Source: GCA-003244245 sp963712995 (lineage in GTDB: Bacteria; Actinomycetota; Actinomycetes; Mycobacteriales; Pseudonocardiaceae). Taken from it: a DNA stretch of 64,000 bases. Positions 54,995 to 64,000 of the stretch are shown here, one piece after another. The notes under the pieces are model-generated. The model made no database searches, was not told the DNA's origin, and saw nothing but the letters and a program-made list of their open reading frames with translations. Location of the stretch: assembly GCA_963712995.1 (NCBI GenBank), contig CAVQKH010000026.1:186001-250000 (forward strand), given 5' to 3'. Position 1 is the first letter of the stretch. Each line of letters starts with the position of its first letter. Both the position numbers and the translations under genes were made by a program.

Positions 54995-57684
54995 TCTTTT
55001 CACCTCCTTCCGTCGTGTCGATGCCGTGCCAACCGGTCGGCGCCCCCGTGTCCGGGATCGGCGAGCTGGCTGGCCTGACAGGTGGTGGCTCACCCAGCGC
55101 TCGGGCCAGACGGGCGGCCATTGCGGTGGGGGACTCGTCGCAGGGCAGGCGCAACACGAGCTCGGAGGCGAGCTGGTCACCCGGCAGATGCGCCTGATCA
55201 GCGACAACGAGTTGGTCGGGGGCGGGCAGCATCTCCTCGAGCGCCATCCCGTCCTGCGCGGCCTGCGCGGCAGTGCGCTCGAGTGTGCGGATGGCACGGA
55301 GGCTCTCCAGGTCGCAGGGGAGCGGCTTGCCACCCGGGTGGTTGGCGACGAACACCCACCGGGGCAGCTCAAGGCTGCGCCGGAGCTGCTCGAGCGCCCG
55401 CGCCTTGGTCAGGACGGGAGAGTCGAGATCCCAGAGCTGATCCCGGGTGATGTGCCATTGGGCGCAGGAGAGCACCAGTGCACCGCCAATCGTGATGCGT
55501 GGCATGCCGGTGCGCTCACCCAGCGCCTGGAGGGAGCAGCCGAGGGGCCGCGCCCAACGCAACACGGACGGCGAGGCGCCCAGCAGCAACCTGTGCAGGA
55601 GATTCCACGGCGGCATCGGCGATCTGGTGGCGTGGTAGACGGGCCAGATCTGCTGCCCGACCACCTCCGCGACAACACGCGCACCGCGTCGCCGGAGGGT
55701 GATGGCGTCGAGGGGCACGTAGCGCGGCCGGGCTCCCTTCGGTAGCTGACAGTAGGTGCTCAGATCGGCGTCCCCGGTCCACGCCCGCGGGTACAGCGGC
55801 CGGCGTACGGCGTTCGCTGCACGATCCGAGAGTGGCGGGCTGAGCAGCTCTACGAAGGGGATACCGGCCCGCTCCTCCAGCCGGTGGAGAAACTCGTGGT
55901 ACGCAGTGACCTGGGCCACCTCCCCGTGGAGTTCGCTGAGCCCGCTGGCAAAGCGAGCGTCGAGCACACCCGCCCCACCGAGTTGATCGAGGACGGCGAC
56001 CGGTCCGGCGCCGGCACGCAGGACTCGCAGTACGCAATCGAGCGGCCAGTCCAGCGCAGGCTCCGGCGCACCGAGCTGGTCGAGCAGCGCGTCGCTGATG
56101 TCGACGTCCTCACCTGCGCCGATCCGCGCCGCTATCCACTCCAGCAGCCGCGCATATCCCGAGCCGTCCGTGCGCGCCGGGGGCCAACCATGGTGGTGAT
56201 GCCGATGCCGTTCGGTCGCGGTGTCATCACCATGGCTTTTCTCGTCATGACTTTTCTCGTCGGCACGCAGGCGCTGCGCCACGAGGTCCAGCACGGGACG
56301 GGGCGCCTCGGTGATCTCCTCGGGAAGGGCGTGCCGCTCGCCTTCCGGTGTGTCGGCATCGATGAGCGCGAGGACACGGACCACCTGCAGCACATGTTCC
56401 TGTAGTCGCTGGCAGGCCGCGTGCGGGAGCGGTGTTATCGCCTGCCGGTAGACGTCGACGTACTGCGCGTCGCCGTCGCGCACCTCGACGGTGCTCGACT
56501 GGACCCTGCTCGACTGGACCCTGCTCGACTGGGCGCTGCTCGACTGGGCGCTGCTCGGCTGGGCGCTGCCGTTGGTCGATCCCGCAGAAGGCAGCGGACG
56601 CCACAGGTCGAACCGGCTTTGGGGGGGCATCGAGACCTGGAGCACGCCGAGGCCGGTCAGGTGTCCGAGGAACGCGCGCAGCACGCCTCGCCGGCGTTCG
56701 TCAGGCGCGGGGAGCAGGGTGGCCTCCAGTTGCCCCAGCGGCATCGGTCCGAACTGCAGGGCTGCGCGGATCACGTCGAGCAGCCCGGTGCGCCGCAACC
56801 GGAGGTCGCGCATGCTGGTGGGCTCGGCCGGATCGATGACCCAGAACTGAAGATGGCCGCCGTCAAGCCAGTGCAGCGGCGCGATCGTCAGGCCTACCTC
56901 GGGATCGGCCTGCTCCAGCGCGCGGCCGGATAGCTCAAGACGCTGCCCGTGGATGTTCTCGAACCCAGTTCGCCGCGATCTCCGCACGAACCGCGACGGG
57001 AGGGAACGGTGCAAGCGGGTCCTGCGTGACCGGCACGAGAGCGAGATGGCCGAGCCAGGCTCGGGGGGTGGTCTTCGTCGCTCCACGAGCGATCATCCGC
57101 CAGAGGTAGTCGCTGCGCTGCCGCAGCCGCTTACCCCCCCACGACTCGCCATCGCTCAGGCGCTGCTCGATGTCCCGATACGTCTCGGGGTTCCCACCGC
57201 GCAACGCGCGCTGTGCCACCGGTGAGCTTTGGATCAGCTCCCAGGGCGCGCGCAGCAGCCGCGCCTGCTCTGCGGCGACCGCACCAGCAGCGCAGCATTC
57301 CAGATCGGCCAGGCGCGCCGAGCAACGCGCGGCCTGCTCCAGCTCTGCGGCCAGCTCGGAGCAGGACGTGGCCAGTACCCGAGCGGCGAGGCCCGCCACG
57401 TCTCGACACTCCGCCTCTGAGACTGGGTCGGCATTGTGCAGCCGGCGACGCAGCCGCAATGCCTGTGCTCGCTCCTGGCTGGACATCCGGGGATGAGGGA
57501 CGAGCTCGGCGCCGATCCGATCGGCTAGCCGCGTTCCCATGGCCCGGTACTGGCCGTCCAACTCGCCGAGCCGGCGCAGCAGCCCGAACAGCTCAGAGTT
57601 CCCCGCGGCCACCCACAGCCGGATCGGGAGCCCCGCCACGCGCAGCAGCGCTGAGCATCCCAGCGCCAGGTCCGAGGCCGGCAT
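54936..57684 (-). CDS. lanB: Lanthipeptide dehydratase (LanB, glutamylation domain), frameshifted
   Basis: LanB activates Ser/Thr of the precursor with glutamyl-tRNA. The first frame starts at ATG 57684, directly after the SpaB_C gene, and stops at 56935. The rest is open in the next frame to 54936. The join lies near 56952-56966: dropping one base of a GGG on the coding strand gives EIAANWFENIHGQRLELSGRALEQ, and the total is about 915 residues. Visible family segments include GGNPETYRDIEQRLSDGESWGGKRLR-like N-terminal sequence, LLSPPLSDRAANAV, RPRYVPLDAITLRRR and a WVFVANHPGGKPLPCDLES region. Size fits a split LanB lacking the C-terminal elimination domain. Its end overlaps precursor 3. Confidence 0.85.
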
Positions 57685-57685
57685 G

Positions 57686-58747
57686 TCAGTCCGCCTGCCG
57701 GGCGGCGAGCGCTTCGGTCAGTAATGCTTGACGAATGAACGGCAGCGCCGCCCGGTTCCAGTGGAAGATGACGAGATACGCGGCGGCCTCTCGAGGGCCG
57801 AGGTACGCCTCACGGGTCGCGAAGTACTCGCGCCGCCACCTGGCGGTCTCGGGGCCGACAGCCTGGCGGTAGGTCTCGGCGATCTCCCGCACCTGTGGTG
57901 GAAGCTGCGCGAGCAGCCACTGGTGGTCTGCCCAGCCGGCCCGGATCGGGTCCGCAACCCTCGCGAAGTCGCCGTTCCCCAGCGCCTGCTCGCCGAGCTG
58001 TCGGCCGGTCTTGCGGCGGACCCGGTCCCACACGTCCAGGTCTTCCCAGCCCACGATCTCCAGTCCGTCGAACAGGGCCCGCAGCATCGCCAGTGACAGC
58101 GCCCAGGCCGGTCCGGGCTCCTCGCCGGGCGAACCGGCCAGAACGTGATAGTCGAGCCAGGCCAACGAGTCGATCGTGAACAGCCGGTGCACGCTCCACA
58201 TCGATACCGGCCCGCCGAACAGGTGCGCCTCCGGCTCGTACACCGCCGGGCCGGCCTGCTCGATCAGGTTCTCCTCCTGCCATCCGGAAAACCGCTCGTA
58301 CAGCTCCTGTGCCAGCCCGTCCCTGCCTGGCCCGGTCGTCTCGAATCGGACCCGCAATCCCGGGGGCTTGTGCATGAAGAAGAAGTTGCTGACCGCAGGC
58401 TGCGCCAACAGTTCCCGGGCAACACAGGCCAGTCGACGGTACAGCTCGGTATGCGACCGTCCCTGCGGAATGTGTAGGCCAACCTGCACCCACCCCGAAG
58501 ACCGCGCCACCCTCTGCAATGCGCCAAGCCCGCCCGCCAGAAACGCATTTTGCAGGCCGCGCAACTCCCGACTCGCCGCCCCAGGTTGCTCCCCAATACC
58601 GTCAGCGCAGCAAATCAGGAACTCGGCCAGCGACAACCGACAGCCATCCACCACCACCTGATAGGTGGACAGACCGGAGGACGCATTCGACCATTCAGCA
58701 TCAGCCAAGAAGCTGTCCTGGCTCCCGTCGATGAGGATGCTCCCCAC
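57686..58747 (-). CDS. Stand-alone SpaB_C-type (thiopeptide-like) elimination-domain protein
   Basis: A 353-residue protein of the lantibiotic dehydratase C-terminal family. It shows WVQVGLHIPQGRSHTELYRRLA, FFFMHKPPGLRVRFETTG, AHLFGGPVSMWSVHRLF and a long helical C-terminus. In split LanB systems this partner removes glutamate from glutamylated Ser/Thr to give dehydro residues. GTG at 58747 follows GGTGAGGAAAGG. It is the first gene of the locus and ends one base before lanB. Confidence 0.88.
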   Translation of the reverse strand: MGSILIDGSQDSFLADAEWSNASSGLSTYQVVVDGCRLSLAEFLICCADGIGEQPGAASRELRGLQNAFLAGGLGALQRVARSSGWVQVGLHIPQGRSHTELYRRLACVARELLAQPAVSNFFFMHKPPGLRVRFETTGPGRDGLAQELYERFSGWQEENLIEQAGPAVYEPEAHLFGGPVSMWSVHRLFTIDSLAWLDYHVLAGSPGEEPGPAWALSLAMLRALFDGLEIVGWEDLDVWDRVRRKTGRQLGEQALGNGDFARVADPIRAGWADHQWLLAQLPPQVREIAETYRQAVGPETARWRREYFATREAYLGPREAAAYLVIFHWNRAALPFIRQALLTEALAARQAD

Positions 58748-58947
58748 GGTGATGCCCTTTCCTCACCACCGATGCCTGTGTCGGTGACTGCTACCAACAC
58801 GGCACCTCGGGCGATCAGGTTCACTCCATCGTGGAGTTGTCACCCGAATGGCCTAGCGCTGATCGGTGAGATGAGAAGACCTCTGGCTAACCGGCTACGA
58901 CTGGATCTTCTCCACCGGACCCTGCGGGAGCGAGGGGCGAAGGGGAG

Positions 58948-59646
58948 TTAGACGAGGCGGCGGTCGGAGGCCCAGCGGGAGAGCTCGTAGCGGTTGGAAA
59001 GCTGGGTTTTGCGCAGCACGGACGACACGTGGGTCTCCACTGTCTTGATCGAGATGAACAGCTCGGCGGCGATCTCCTTGTAGGCGTAGCCGCGGGCCAG
59101 CAGGCGCAGCACATCGCGCTCGCGCGGGGTGAGCAGGTCCATCTCCGGGTCGCCGACCGGCGCTTCGCCGGAGCGTTGGGCGAAGGCGTCGAGGACGAAT
59201 CCGGCCAGCCGCGGGGAGAACACCGGGTCACCACCGTGCACCCGGCGCACCGCGTCGGCCAGCTCCCGCCCGGAGATCGTCTTGGTCACGTACCCGCGGG
59301 CGCCGCTGCGGATCACCGCGATCACATCCTCGGCCGCGTCGGACACCGACAGAGCGAGGAACACCACGTCGGGCTGGGCAGGATGGACCCGGCGCAGCAC
59401 CTCGGCGCCGCCTCCGTCGGGCATGTGGACGTCGAGGAGCACGACGTCGGGGCGCAGGTGCCCGATCCCGGTGACCGCCTCCTCCACTGATCCGCCCTCG
59501 CCGACCACCACGACCGCCGGAATGCCCGGCTCGGCGGCACCGGCCCGGTCCAGCTCGGCCTTCACGCCGGTGCGGAACAGCGCGTGGTCATCGACCAGGA
59601 AGACCCGGATGGTCCGGTCCTCGGTGGCATCCCCGTCGTCGGTCAT
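58948..59646 (-). CDS. NarL/LuxR-family response regulator
   Basis: A 232-residue regulator. Receiver domain with VDDHALFRTG, phosphoacceptor Asp in VVLLDVHMPDG and Lys in YVTKTI; the LuxR helix-turn-helix is LTPRERDVLRLLARGYAYKEIAAEL with SIKTVETHVSSVLRKT. Its start overlaps the kinase stop by four bases. Confidence 0.94.
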   Translation of the reverse strand: MTDDGDATEDRTIRVFLVDDHALFRTGVKAELDRAGAAEPGIPAVVVVGEGGSVEEAVTGIGHLRPDVVLLDVHMPDGGGAEVLRRVHPAQPDVVFLALSVSDAAEDVIAVIRSGARGYVTKTISGRELADAVRRVHGGDPVFSPRLAGFVLDAFAQRSGEAPVGDPEMDLLTPRERDVLRLLARGYAYKEIAAELFISIKTVETHVSSVLRKTQLSNRYELSRWASDRRLV

Positions 59647-60941
59647 GCGTCTTCTCCGCCCTTCCGGCGAGCGATGGCCAGCTGAACCTCGGTGCCCTCA
59701 CCGGGCGCGGTACGCAGCGACACCGTACCGCCGTGCCGTTCCATCCTGCCGCGGATCGAGTCGGCCAGCCCGTGCCGGTCGGCGGCGACGGCAGCCGGAT
59801 CGAAACCGGCACCCCGGTCCCGGACGAACACCTGCACCTGGCCGGGCTCGACCTCGGCGTACACGCTGACCTCGGCGACGCCGGCGTGTTTGGCCGCGTT
59901 GACCATCGCTTCCCGGCTGGCCTGCACCAGCGCGGGCAACGACTCCTCCAGCGCACAGTCACCCACCACCACGACCTGCATGCTCACCGCGTAGGTGTCC
60001 TCCACCTCACCGGCGGCGGAGTGCAACGCCGCGGCGAACGCCGGCATCGCGCCGTTGGTGGAGTTGATCCGGGCCCGCTGCGCCCGCCCGTAGCCCTGCG
60101 GCCCGTAGAGCCAGGCGCGTAACTCCCGTTCCTGGCCACGGGCCAGCCGGCGAACCTCCCGGGCCGAGTCGGACTGCTGCTGGATCAGCGCGAGCGTCTG
60201 CAGCACCGAATCATGCAGGTGCGCGGCGATCTCGGCCCGCTCCTCGGTGCGGATCCGGGCCCGGCGTTCCTCACCCAACGCCCGCAACAGCCGCAACCAC
60301 CAGGGCACGGTCAGCACCGCCACCCCGACCAGTGTCGCGGCGGCGGCCATCAGCGCGAACCGCGCTTGCCCCAGATCATCCTGGTTGAACAGGAACACCC
60401 CGATCCCGCTGGCCATCAGCACGATCCCGGCCAGCACCCGCAGCAGCGCCATCCGGCCGCCGCCGAGAATCACGCCCGCGCCGCTTCGCCACCGGGTCCG
60501 CTGGCCGGCGTCGGCCTCCCGCCACACCAGGACCGCACCGATCAGGGCGACACCCAGCGGTCCGGTCACCCAGCCACCCCAGGTGGTACCCAATGCCGCG
60601 CCGGCCAACGCCAGGCCACCGCCGAGCACGACCAGGCCGACCGCCTGCTGCCGGTCCCGCGCAGTGCTCGGTCGCCGGGGAGGCGTGTCGGTCGCTGGCA
60701 GGAACGCCCAGAGCAGCGCATAGCCGATCAGCCCGACCCCACCGAAGGCGGCCAGCGCGACGAAGATCACCCGCACCCAGAGCACCGGCACGCTGAGGTG
60801 CTCGGCGACCCCGCTGGAGACCCCAGCGATGACCCGGTCGGACCGGTGCCGGCTCAACTGCGGCGACCCCGGAGCCGGCGCAGCGCGCGAACGGGCTCGC
60901 CTCGCCTGATCTGCCGTTGTGCGCACGCTTGTCATGGTCAC
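59643..60941 (-). CDS. Histidine kinase with N-terminal PspC domain
   Basis: A 432-residue kinase. A PspC domain lies at about 33-92 (HRSDRVIAGVSSGVAEHLSVPVLWVRVIFVALA), followed by several membrane helices, the HisKA_3 segment EIAAHLHDSVLQTLALIQ with the phosphoacceptor His, and a HATPase with NAAKHAGV, DRGAGFDP and HGLADSIRGR. PspC points to sensing of membrane stress. The PspC-like gene at 61052 is divergent, making one stress-response unit. Confidence 0.92.
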   Translation of the reverse strand: MTMTSVRTTADQARRARSRAAPAPGSPQLSRHRSDRVIAGVSSGVAEHLSVPVLWVRVIFVALAAFGGVGLIGYALLWAFLPATDTPPRRPSTARDRQQAVGLVVLGGGLALAGAALGTTWGGWVTGPLGVALIGAVLVWREADAGQRTRWRSGAGVILGGGRMALLRVLAGIVLMASGIGVFLFNQDDLGQARFALMAAAATLVGVAVLTVPWWLRLLRALGEERRARIRTEERAEIAAHLHDSVLQTLALIQQQSDSAREVRRLARGQERELRAWLYGPQGYGRAQRARINSTNGAMPAFAAALHSAAGEVEDTYAVSMQVVVVGDCALEESLPALVQASREAMVNAAKHAGVAEVSVYAEVEPGQVQVFVRDRGAGFDPAAVAADRHGLADSIRGRMERHGGTVSLRTAPGEGTEVQLAIARRKGGEDA

Positions 60942-61051
60942 ACGTGCAGAACCGTCACGGGTACCAGGGGCGCCCCGGTATTCGCGACCCAGGGACGGAT
61001 CAGGGTGACCCCTGATGGTGTGCGCGATCAGGAAAGGTCAGGCTGAACACC

Positions 61052-62278
61052 GTGAGCGAGATCAAACTGGAACACGTGGCACGGGACTTCTGGGCCACCA
61101 GGCCACATCGTCACGCCGATGACCGCAAGATCGCCGGAGTGGCGGCGGCGATAGGGCGGCGCTACGCCATCGACCCGGTACTGGTTCGGGTGGCGTTCGT
61201 GGTGGCCGCCTTTGCCGGTGGTGGCGGGGTGCTGCTGTACCTGCTGGGCTGGCTGGCGCTGCCCGCAGGGGACGACCAACCCTCCGGTGCCGAGAGCGTG
61301 GCCAAGCATGGCCGTATCTCGATCCCCGTAGCGCTCACGATCATGCTCGTTCTGCTGCTGATCCCGACGACCGGAGTGGTGCTGATCCCGACGGCCGGAG
61401 CGTTACTCGGTAACCAGGGAGGGTCAGGCATCATCGGCCTCGCCGTCGGTTTGGGGGCGCTTTTCTTGCTCCATCGCTCCCGGGCGTCGTTGGGCGAGAT
61501 TCCGGGGGCTCCGGCAGCACAGCCAGCAACGCCAGGCGAGCCGGCTCCCGCAACATCCGCCCAGTCAGCTGATGAGTCCGGTGCTCCTGCACCGCCCGCA
61601 TGGGACCCGCTGGGTGCGGCACCATTCGCCTGGGACCTGCCGGAGCCCTCAGCACCCGCGCCCAGCACTCCTGCGCACAGTGTCCGATCAAAGATCACTC
61701 CGATCACTCTCGGGCTCGCGCTGCTGACCGGTGGGCTCGCGCTGGCCCTCACGCCAGCACTATCAGCCGCCCAGGTCGCCGCGATGCTGCTGGGGGTGAT
61801 CGGGCTCGGCCTGGTAGTGGGCTCATTCCTGCAAGGCGGTCGGGGGCTCATCCCCGTCGCCATCCCCCTGGTCCTGCTCACCTGGATACTGGGCGCCGCC
61901 CCCACCTCTGCCCTCACTGTCGGCGGCCAGCACTGGCACCCGCTGACGGCCGCTCAGGTACAGCCGCAGTACTCAGTGACCCTGGGTAACGGCGATCTGG
62001 ACCTCACCGGATTGCAATTGGCCGAGGGCCAGACTGTCACGACCAGCGTCGCCGTGAGCATCGGCCAGACGCACGTCCTCCTGCCGCGCAACGTCGACGC
62101 CGAGGTGAGCTGCCAGTCCCAGCTCGGCGATGTCCACTGTCTCGATCAGAACGCCTCCAACGGCTACCCATCCCGGGTGACCGTGACCGACCGCGGGCCA
62201 GACGGCGCCGGCGGCGGAAAACTGGTCCTGGACGTGCGTTCCGCCGCCGGCCAGGTACACGTGGATCGCGCATCATGA
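61052..62278 (+). CDS. PspC-domain membrane protein
   Basis: A 408-residue protein. PspC domain at about 24-85 (RKIAGVAAAIGRRYAIDPVLVRVAFVVAAFAGGGG), a second pair of helices, a Pro/Ala-rich cytoplasmic linker (about 150-215), more helices, and a C-terminal extracytoplasmic region resembling the LiaF/DUF2154 type (SVTLGNGDLDLTGLQL, VAVSIGQTHVLLP). GTG at 61052 is the start. It probably works with the divergent kinase. Confidence 0.85.
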   Translation: MSEIKLEHVARDFWATRPHRHADDRKIAGVAAAIGRRYAIDPVLVRVAFVVAAFAGGGGVLLYLLGWLALPAGDDQPSGAESVAKHGRISIPVALTIMLVLLLIPTTGVVLIPTAGALLGNQGGSGIIGLAVGLGALFLLHRSRASLGEIPGAPAAQPATPGEPAPATSAQSADESGAPAPPAWDPLGAAPFAWDLPEPSAPAPSTPAHSVRSKITPITLGLALLTGGLALALTPALSAAQVAAMLLGVIGLGLVVGSFLQGGRGLIPVAIPLVLLTWILGAAPTSALTVGGQHWHPLTAAQVQPQYSVTLGNGDLDLTGLQLAEGQTVTTSVAVSIGQTHVLLPRNVDAEVSCQSQLGDVHCLDQNASNGYPSRVTVTDRGPDGAGGGKLVLDVRSAAGQVHVDRAS

Positions 62279-62529
62279 CCGGGATGGAGCCGACAATGCC
62301 CGAACGTGGGGCTGATCCAGGACAGCAACACACCGGCGAGACCGCACGACGCGGGCCGGATCCACTCACGATGGTCGCCGGGCTGGGCGCGCTGGGCATC
62401 GCCATCACCACGCTGATCGGCGGCATCACCTGGTTCCCCCACCTGGATGGCCGGTGGCTGCTCGCGGCGCTGGCGCTGATCATCGGTCTGCTCCTGGTGA
62501 TCGGCTCGCTGCGACCCCAACGGCATTGA
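62275..62529 (+). CDS. Small two-helix membrane protein
   Basis: An 84-residue protein with a hydrophilic N-terminus and two helices (MVAGLGALGIAITTLIGGI and WLLAALALIIGLLLVIGSL). ATG overlaps the preceding stop (ATGA), so it is translated with the PspC protein. Confidence 0.75.
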   Translation: MTGMEPTMPERGADPGQQHTGETARRGPDPLTMVAGLGALGIAITTLIGGITWFPHLDGRWLLAALALIIGLLLVIGSLRPQRH

Positions 62530-62714
62530 ACGCGACGGCTGCATCGGAGCGGCCTGCGCTGGTGGGCTGGGTCACCGTCGTGTCAAGGAATCGTCAATAA
62601 ACTGGGCGCGACCATCAGGGAAACGGAAAGCGACCACCAACGGCGACATATGGGGCGCATCATCATTTGTGGCGGTCGCTGCCCCGGCGAGCCAGCAGGA
62701 AAAGGGTGGCCCTC

Positions 62715-62798
62715 ATGGTTGATCTGGCCTACGTGCTGGTGTTCATCGGGATCTTCCTGGTGCTGGCGCTCACGCTGCACGGTCTGGAGCGGCTGTGA
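62715..62798 (+). CDS. 27-residue membrane peptide upstream of kdpF
   Basis: It encodes MVDLAYVLVFIGIFLVLALT and HGLERL, a single membrane helix with a short basic tail. The stop overlaps the kdpF start (GTGA). Similar short ORFs precede kdpF in other actinobacteria, as far as I recall, but are rarely annotated. Confidence 0.6.
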   Translation: MVDLAYVLVFIGIFLVLALTLHGLERL

Positions 62799-62887
62799 CT
62801 GCCGTTGAGAACACCATCGCGCTGATGATGGCGCTGCTGTTGATCGGGTACCTGAGCTACGCGCTGGTCCGACCGGAGAAGTTCTGA
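62795..62887 (+). CDS. kdpF: KdpF subunit
   Basis: A 30-residue one-helix protein, GTG start, ending YALVRPEKF, the hallmark of KdpF. It stabilises the KdpABC potassium pump. It is followed at once by kdpA. Confidence 0.85.
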   Translation: MTAVENTIALMMALLLIGYLSYALVRPEKF

Positions 62888-62888
62888 G

Positions 62889-64000
62889 ATGTCCGATACT
62901 GCCGCGGGCCTGCTGCAGGTCGCTCTGCTCCTCGCCGTCCTCGTCGCGGTCTACCAGCCGCTCGGTGACTACATGGCCAGGGTCTACACCGCGAAGACCC
63001 ACCTACGCGCCGAGCGGGTGATCTACCGGGTGGTCCGGGTCGACCCTGACGCCGATCAGCGCTGGACCACCTATGCCGCAGGCGTGCTGGGCTTCTCAGC
63101 GGTGTCGATCGTGTTTCTCTACCTGCTGCAGCGGTTGCAGGGCGTCCTGCCGCTGGGCCTCGGGCGGGGCGCCGTCGAACCCGGAGTCGCGTTCAACACT
63201 GCGGTGTCGTTCGTCACCAACACGAACTGGCAGTCCTACGTGCCCGAGTCGGTGATGGGCCACCTGGTGCAGATGGCCGGGCTCACCGTGCAGAACTTCG
63301 TGTCGGCAGCGGTCGGGATGGCAGTGGCCGTCGCGCTGATCCGCGGCTTCGTGTGCAGCCGCACCGACCGGCTGGGCAACTTCTGGGTCGACCTCACACG
63401 CGGCGTGGTCCGGATCATGCTGCCGATCTCCGTACTCGGGGCGATCGTGCTGATCATCGGCGGGGTGGCGATGAGCCTGCGCGCCGGGGTGTCCGTCACC
63501 GGGCTGGACGGCAACGCGAGCACCATCGCGCTGGCTCCGACCGCCAGCCAGGAAGCGATCAAGGAACTGGGCACCAACGGCGGGGGGATCGTCAACGGCA
63601 ACTCCGCGCACCCCTTCGAGAACCCGAGTTCCTGGACCAACCTGTTCGAGATCTTCCTACTGCTGGTCATCCCGGTCTGCGTGACCCGCACGTTCGGCCG
63701 GATGGTCGGCGACGTCGCGCAGGGCTACGTGCTCGTCGCCGTGATGGGACTGATCTGGTCCGCGATGCTGTCCGTCGCCTGGTGGGCCGAGACGCACCCG
63801 AACGGTCCGGCCACGCTGGCCGCCGGGGCCGCGATGGAGGGTAAGGAGGTCCGCTTCGGTATCCCGTCCAGCGCGCTGTTCGCCATCTCCACCACCGGGA
63901 CCTCGACCGGGGCGGTGAACTCGTTGCACGACAGCTACACCGGTCTGGGCGGTGGGATGACGCTGCTCAATATGCTCTTCGGCGAGGTCGCGCCGGGCGG
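62889..64000 (+). CDS. kdpA: Potassium-transporting ATPase subunit A, cut by the window end
   Basis: The first 370 or so codons of KdpA from ATG 62889, two bases after kdpF. It is the potassium-selective channel-like subunit. Selectivity-filter segments are seen: VSFVTNTNWQSY, IKELGTNGGGIVN and STTGTSTGAVNSLHDS. The reading frame is intact to the window edge, where about one third of the protein is missing. No KdpDE genes are visible on this side. Confidence 0.95.
   Translation, partial: MSDTAAGLLQVALLLAVLVAVYQPLGDYMARVYTAKTHLRAERVIYRVVRVDPDADQRWTTYAAGVLGFSAVSIVFLYLLQRLQGVLPLGLGRGAVEPGVAFNTAVSFVTNTNWQSYVPESVMGHLVQMAGLTVQNFVSAAVGMAVAVALIRGFVCSRTDRLGNFWVDLTRGVVRIMLPISVLGAIVLIIGGVAMSLRAGVSVTGLDGNASTIALAPTASQEAIKELGTNGGGIVNGNSAHPFENPSSWTNLFEIFLLLVIPVCVTRTFGRMVGDVAQGYVLVAVMGLIWSAMLSVAWWAETHPNGPATLAAGAAMEGKEVRFGIPSSALFAISTTGTSTGAVNSLHDSYTGLGGGMTLLNMLFGEVAPG

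Noticed and set aside
49184..58747. Thiopeptide cluster
   Set aside because: The SpaB_C protein and split LanB fit, but no YcaO or azoline dehydrogenase is present, a LanC is, and the cores are not Ser/Cys-dense as in thiopeptides.

Overview
The window is high-GC actinobacterial DNA, most likely from the order Pseudonocardiales. Two things point there. The gene block fadE25-purE-purK, gtrA-like, PH-domain protein, birA, accD5, accE, maf follows the Mycobacterium tuberculosis Rv3274c-Rv3282 region. The small family genes are of the kinds common in that order: DUF3558 lipoprotein, YbaB protein, and TPR regulators paired divergently with small Cys-rich proteins. No rRNA, tRNA, CRISPR array or classical IS element is visible.

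Layout. 1-1912 holds an XRE regulator and a small gene that has a paralogue inside the neighbouring element. 1913-14219 is an integrated actinomycete element (AICE type) bounded by 78-bp direct repeats that copy the 3' end of an acyl-CoA dehydrogenase gene. It carries a TIR-NB-ARC-TPR protein, a HAD phosphatase, a DUF5919-type regulator, a Pra-like activator, small ORFs, an FtsK-like transfer ATPase, a RepSA-type initiator, an excisionase and a tyrosine integrase. 14146-21719 is core chromosome (fadE25-like, purE, purK, GtrA, two-component pair, hisN). 21018-32117 is an imperfect segmental duplication (hisN / MazG-like / TPR regulator / Cys-rich protein). It contains prmB between the copies, and the second copy is split by a 3.3-kb cassette of winged-helix protein, B12-radical SAM enzyme and thymidylate-kinase-like gene. 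32360-46959 returns to housekeeping genes: carbonic anhydrase, HMG-CoA lyase, birA, accD5/accE, MaoC-like, maf, pcrA, chorismate mutase, Ser/Thr kinase. 46981-48989 holds membrane proteins and an ECF sigma factor.

49184-58747 is a class I lanthipeptide locus read on the minus strand. Its order is stand-alone elimination-type SpaB_C protein, LanB, three different precursor peptides with a common leader, LanC and two ABC exporters. A hairpin separates the precursor genes from lanC. 58948-62529 is a NarL-type two-component system with PspC-domain proteins, and the right edge enters a kdp operon (small membrane ORF, kdpF, kdpA cut by the window end).

A recurring oddity is that seven genes are broken by single-base shifts (repSA, purE, tmk-like, birA, Ser/Thr kinase, one ABC exporter, lanB), and pcrA is broken by a 17-bp near-tandem duplication. 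Several of these are housekeeping genes, so sequence error is likely for at least some; the joined reading is given in each entry.
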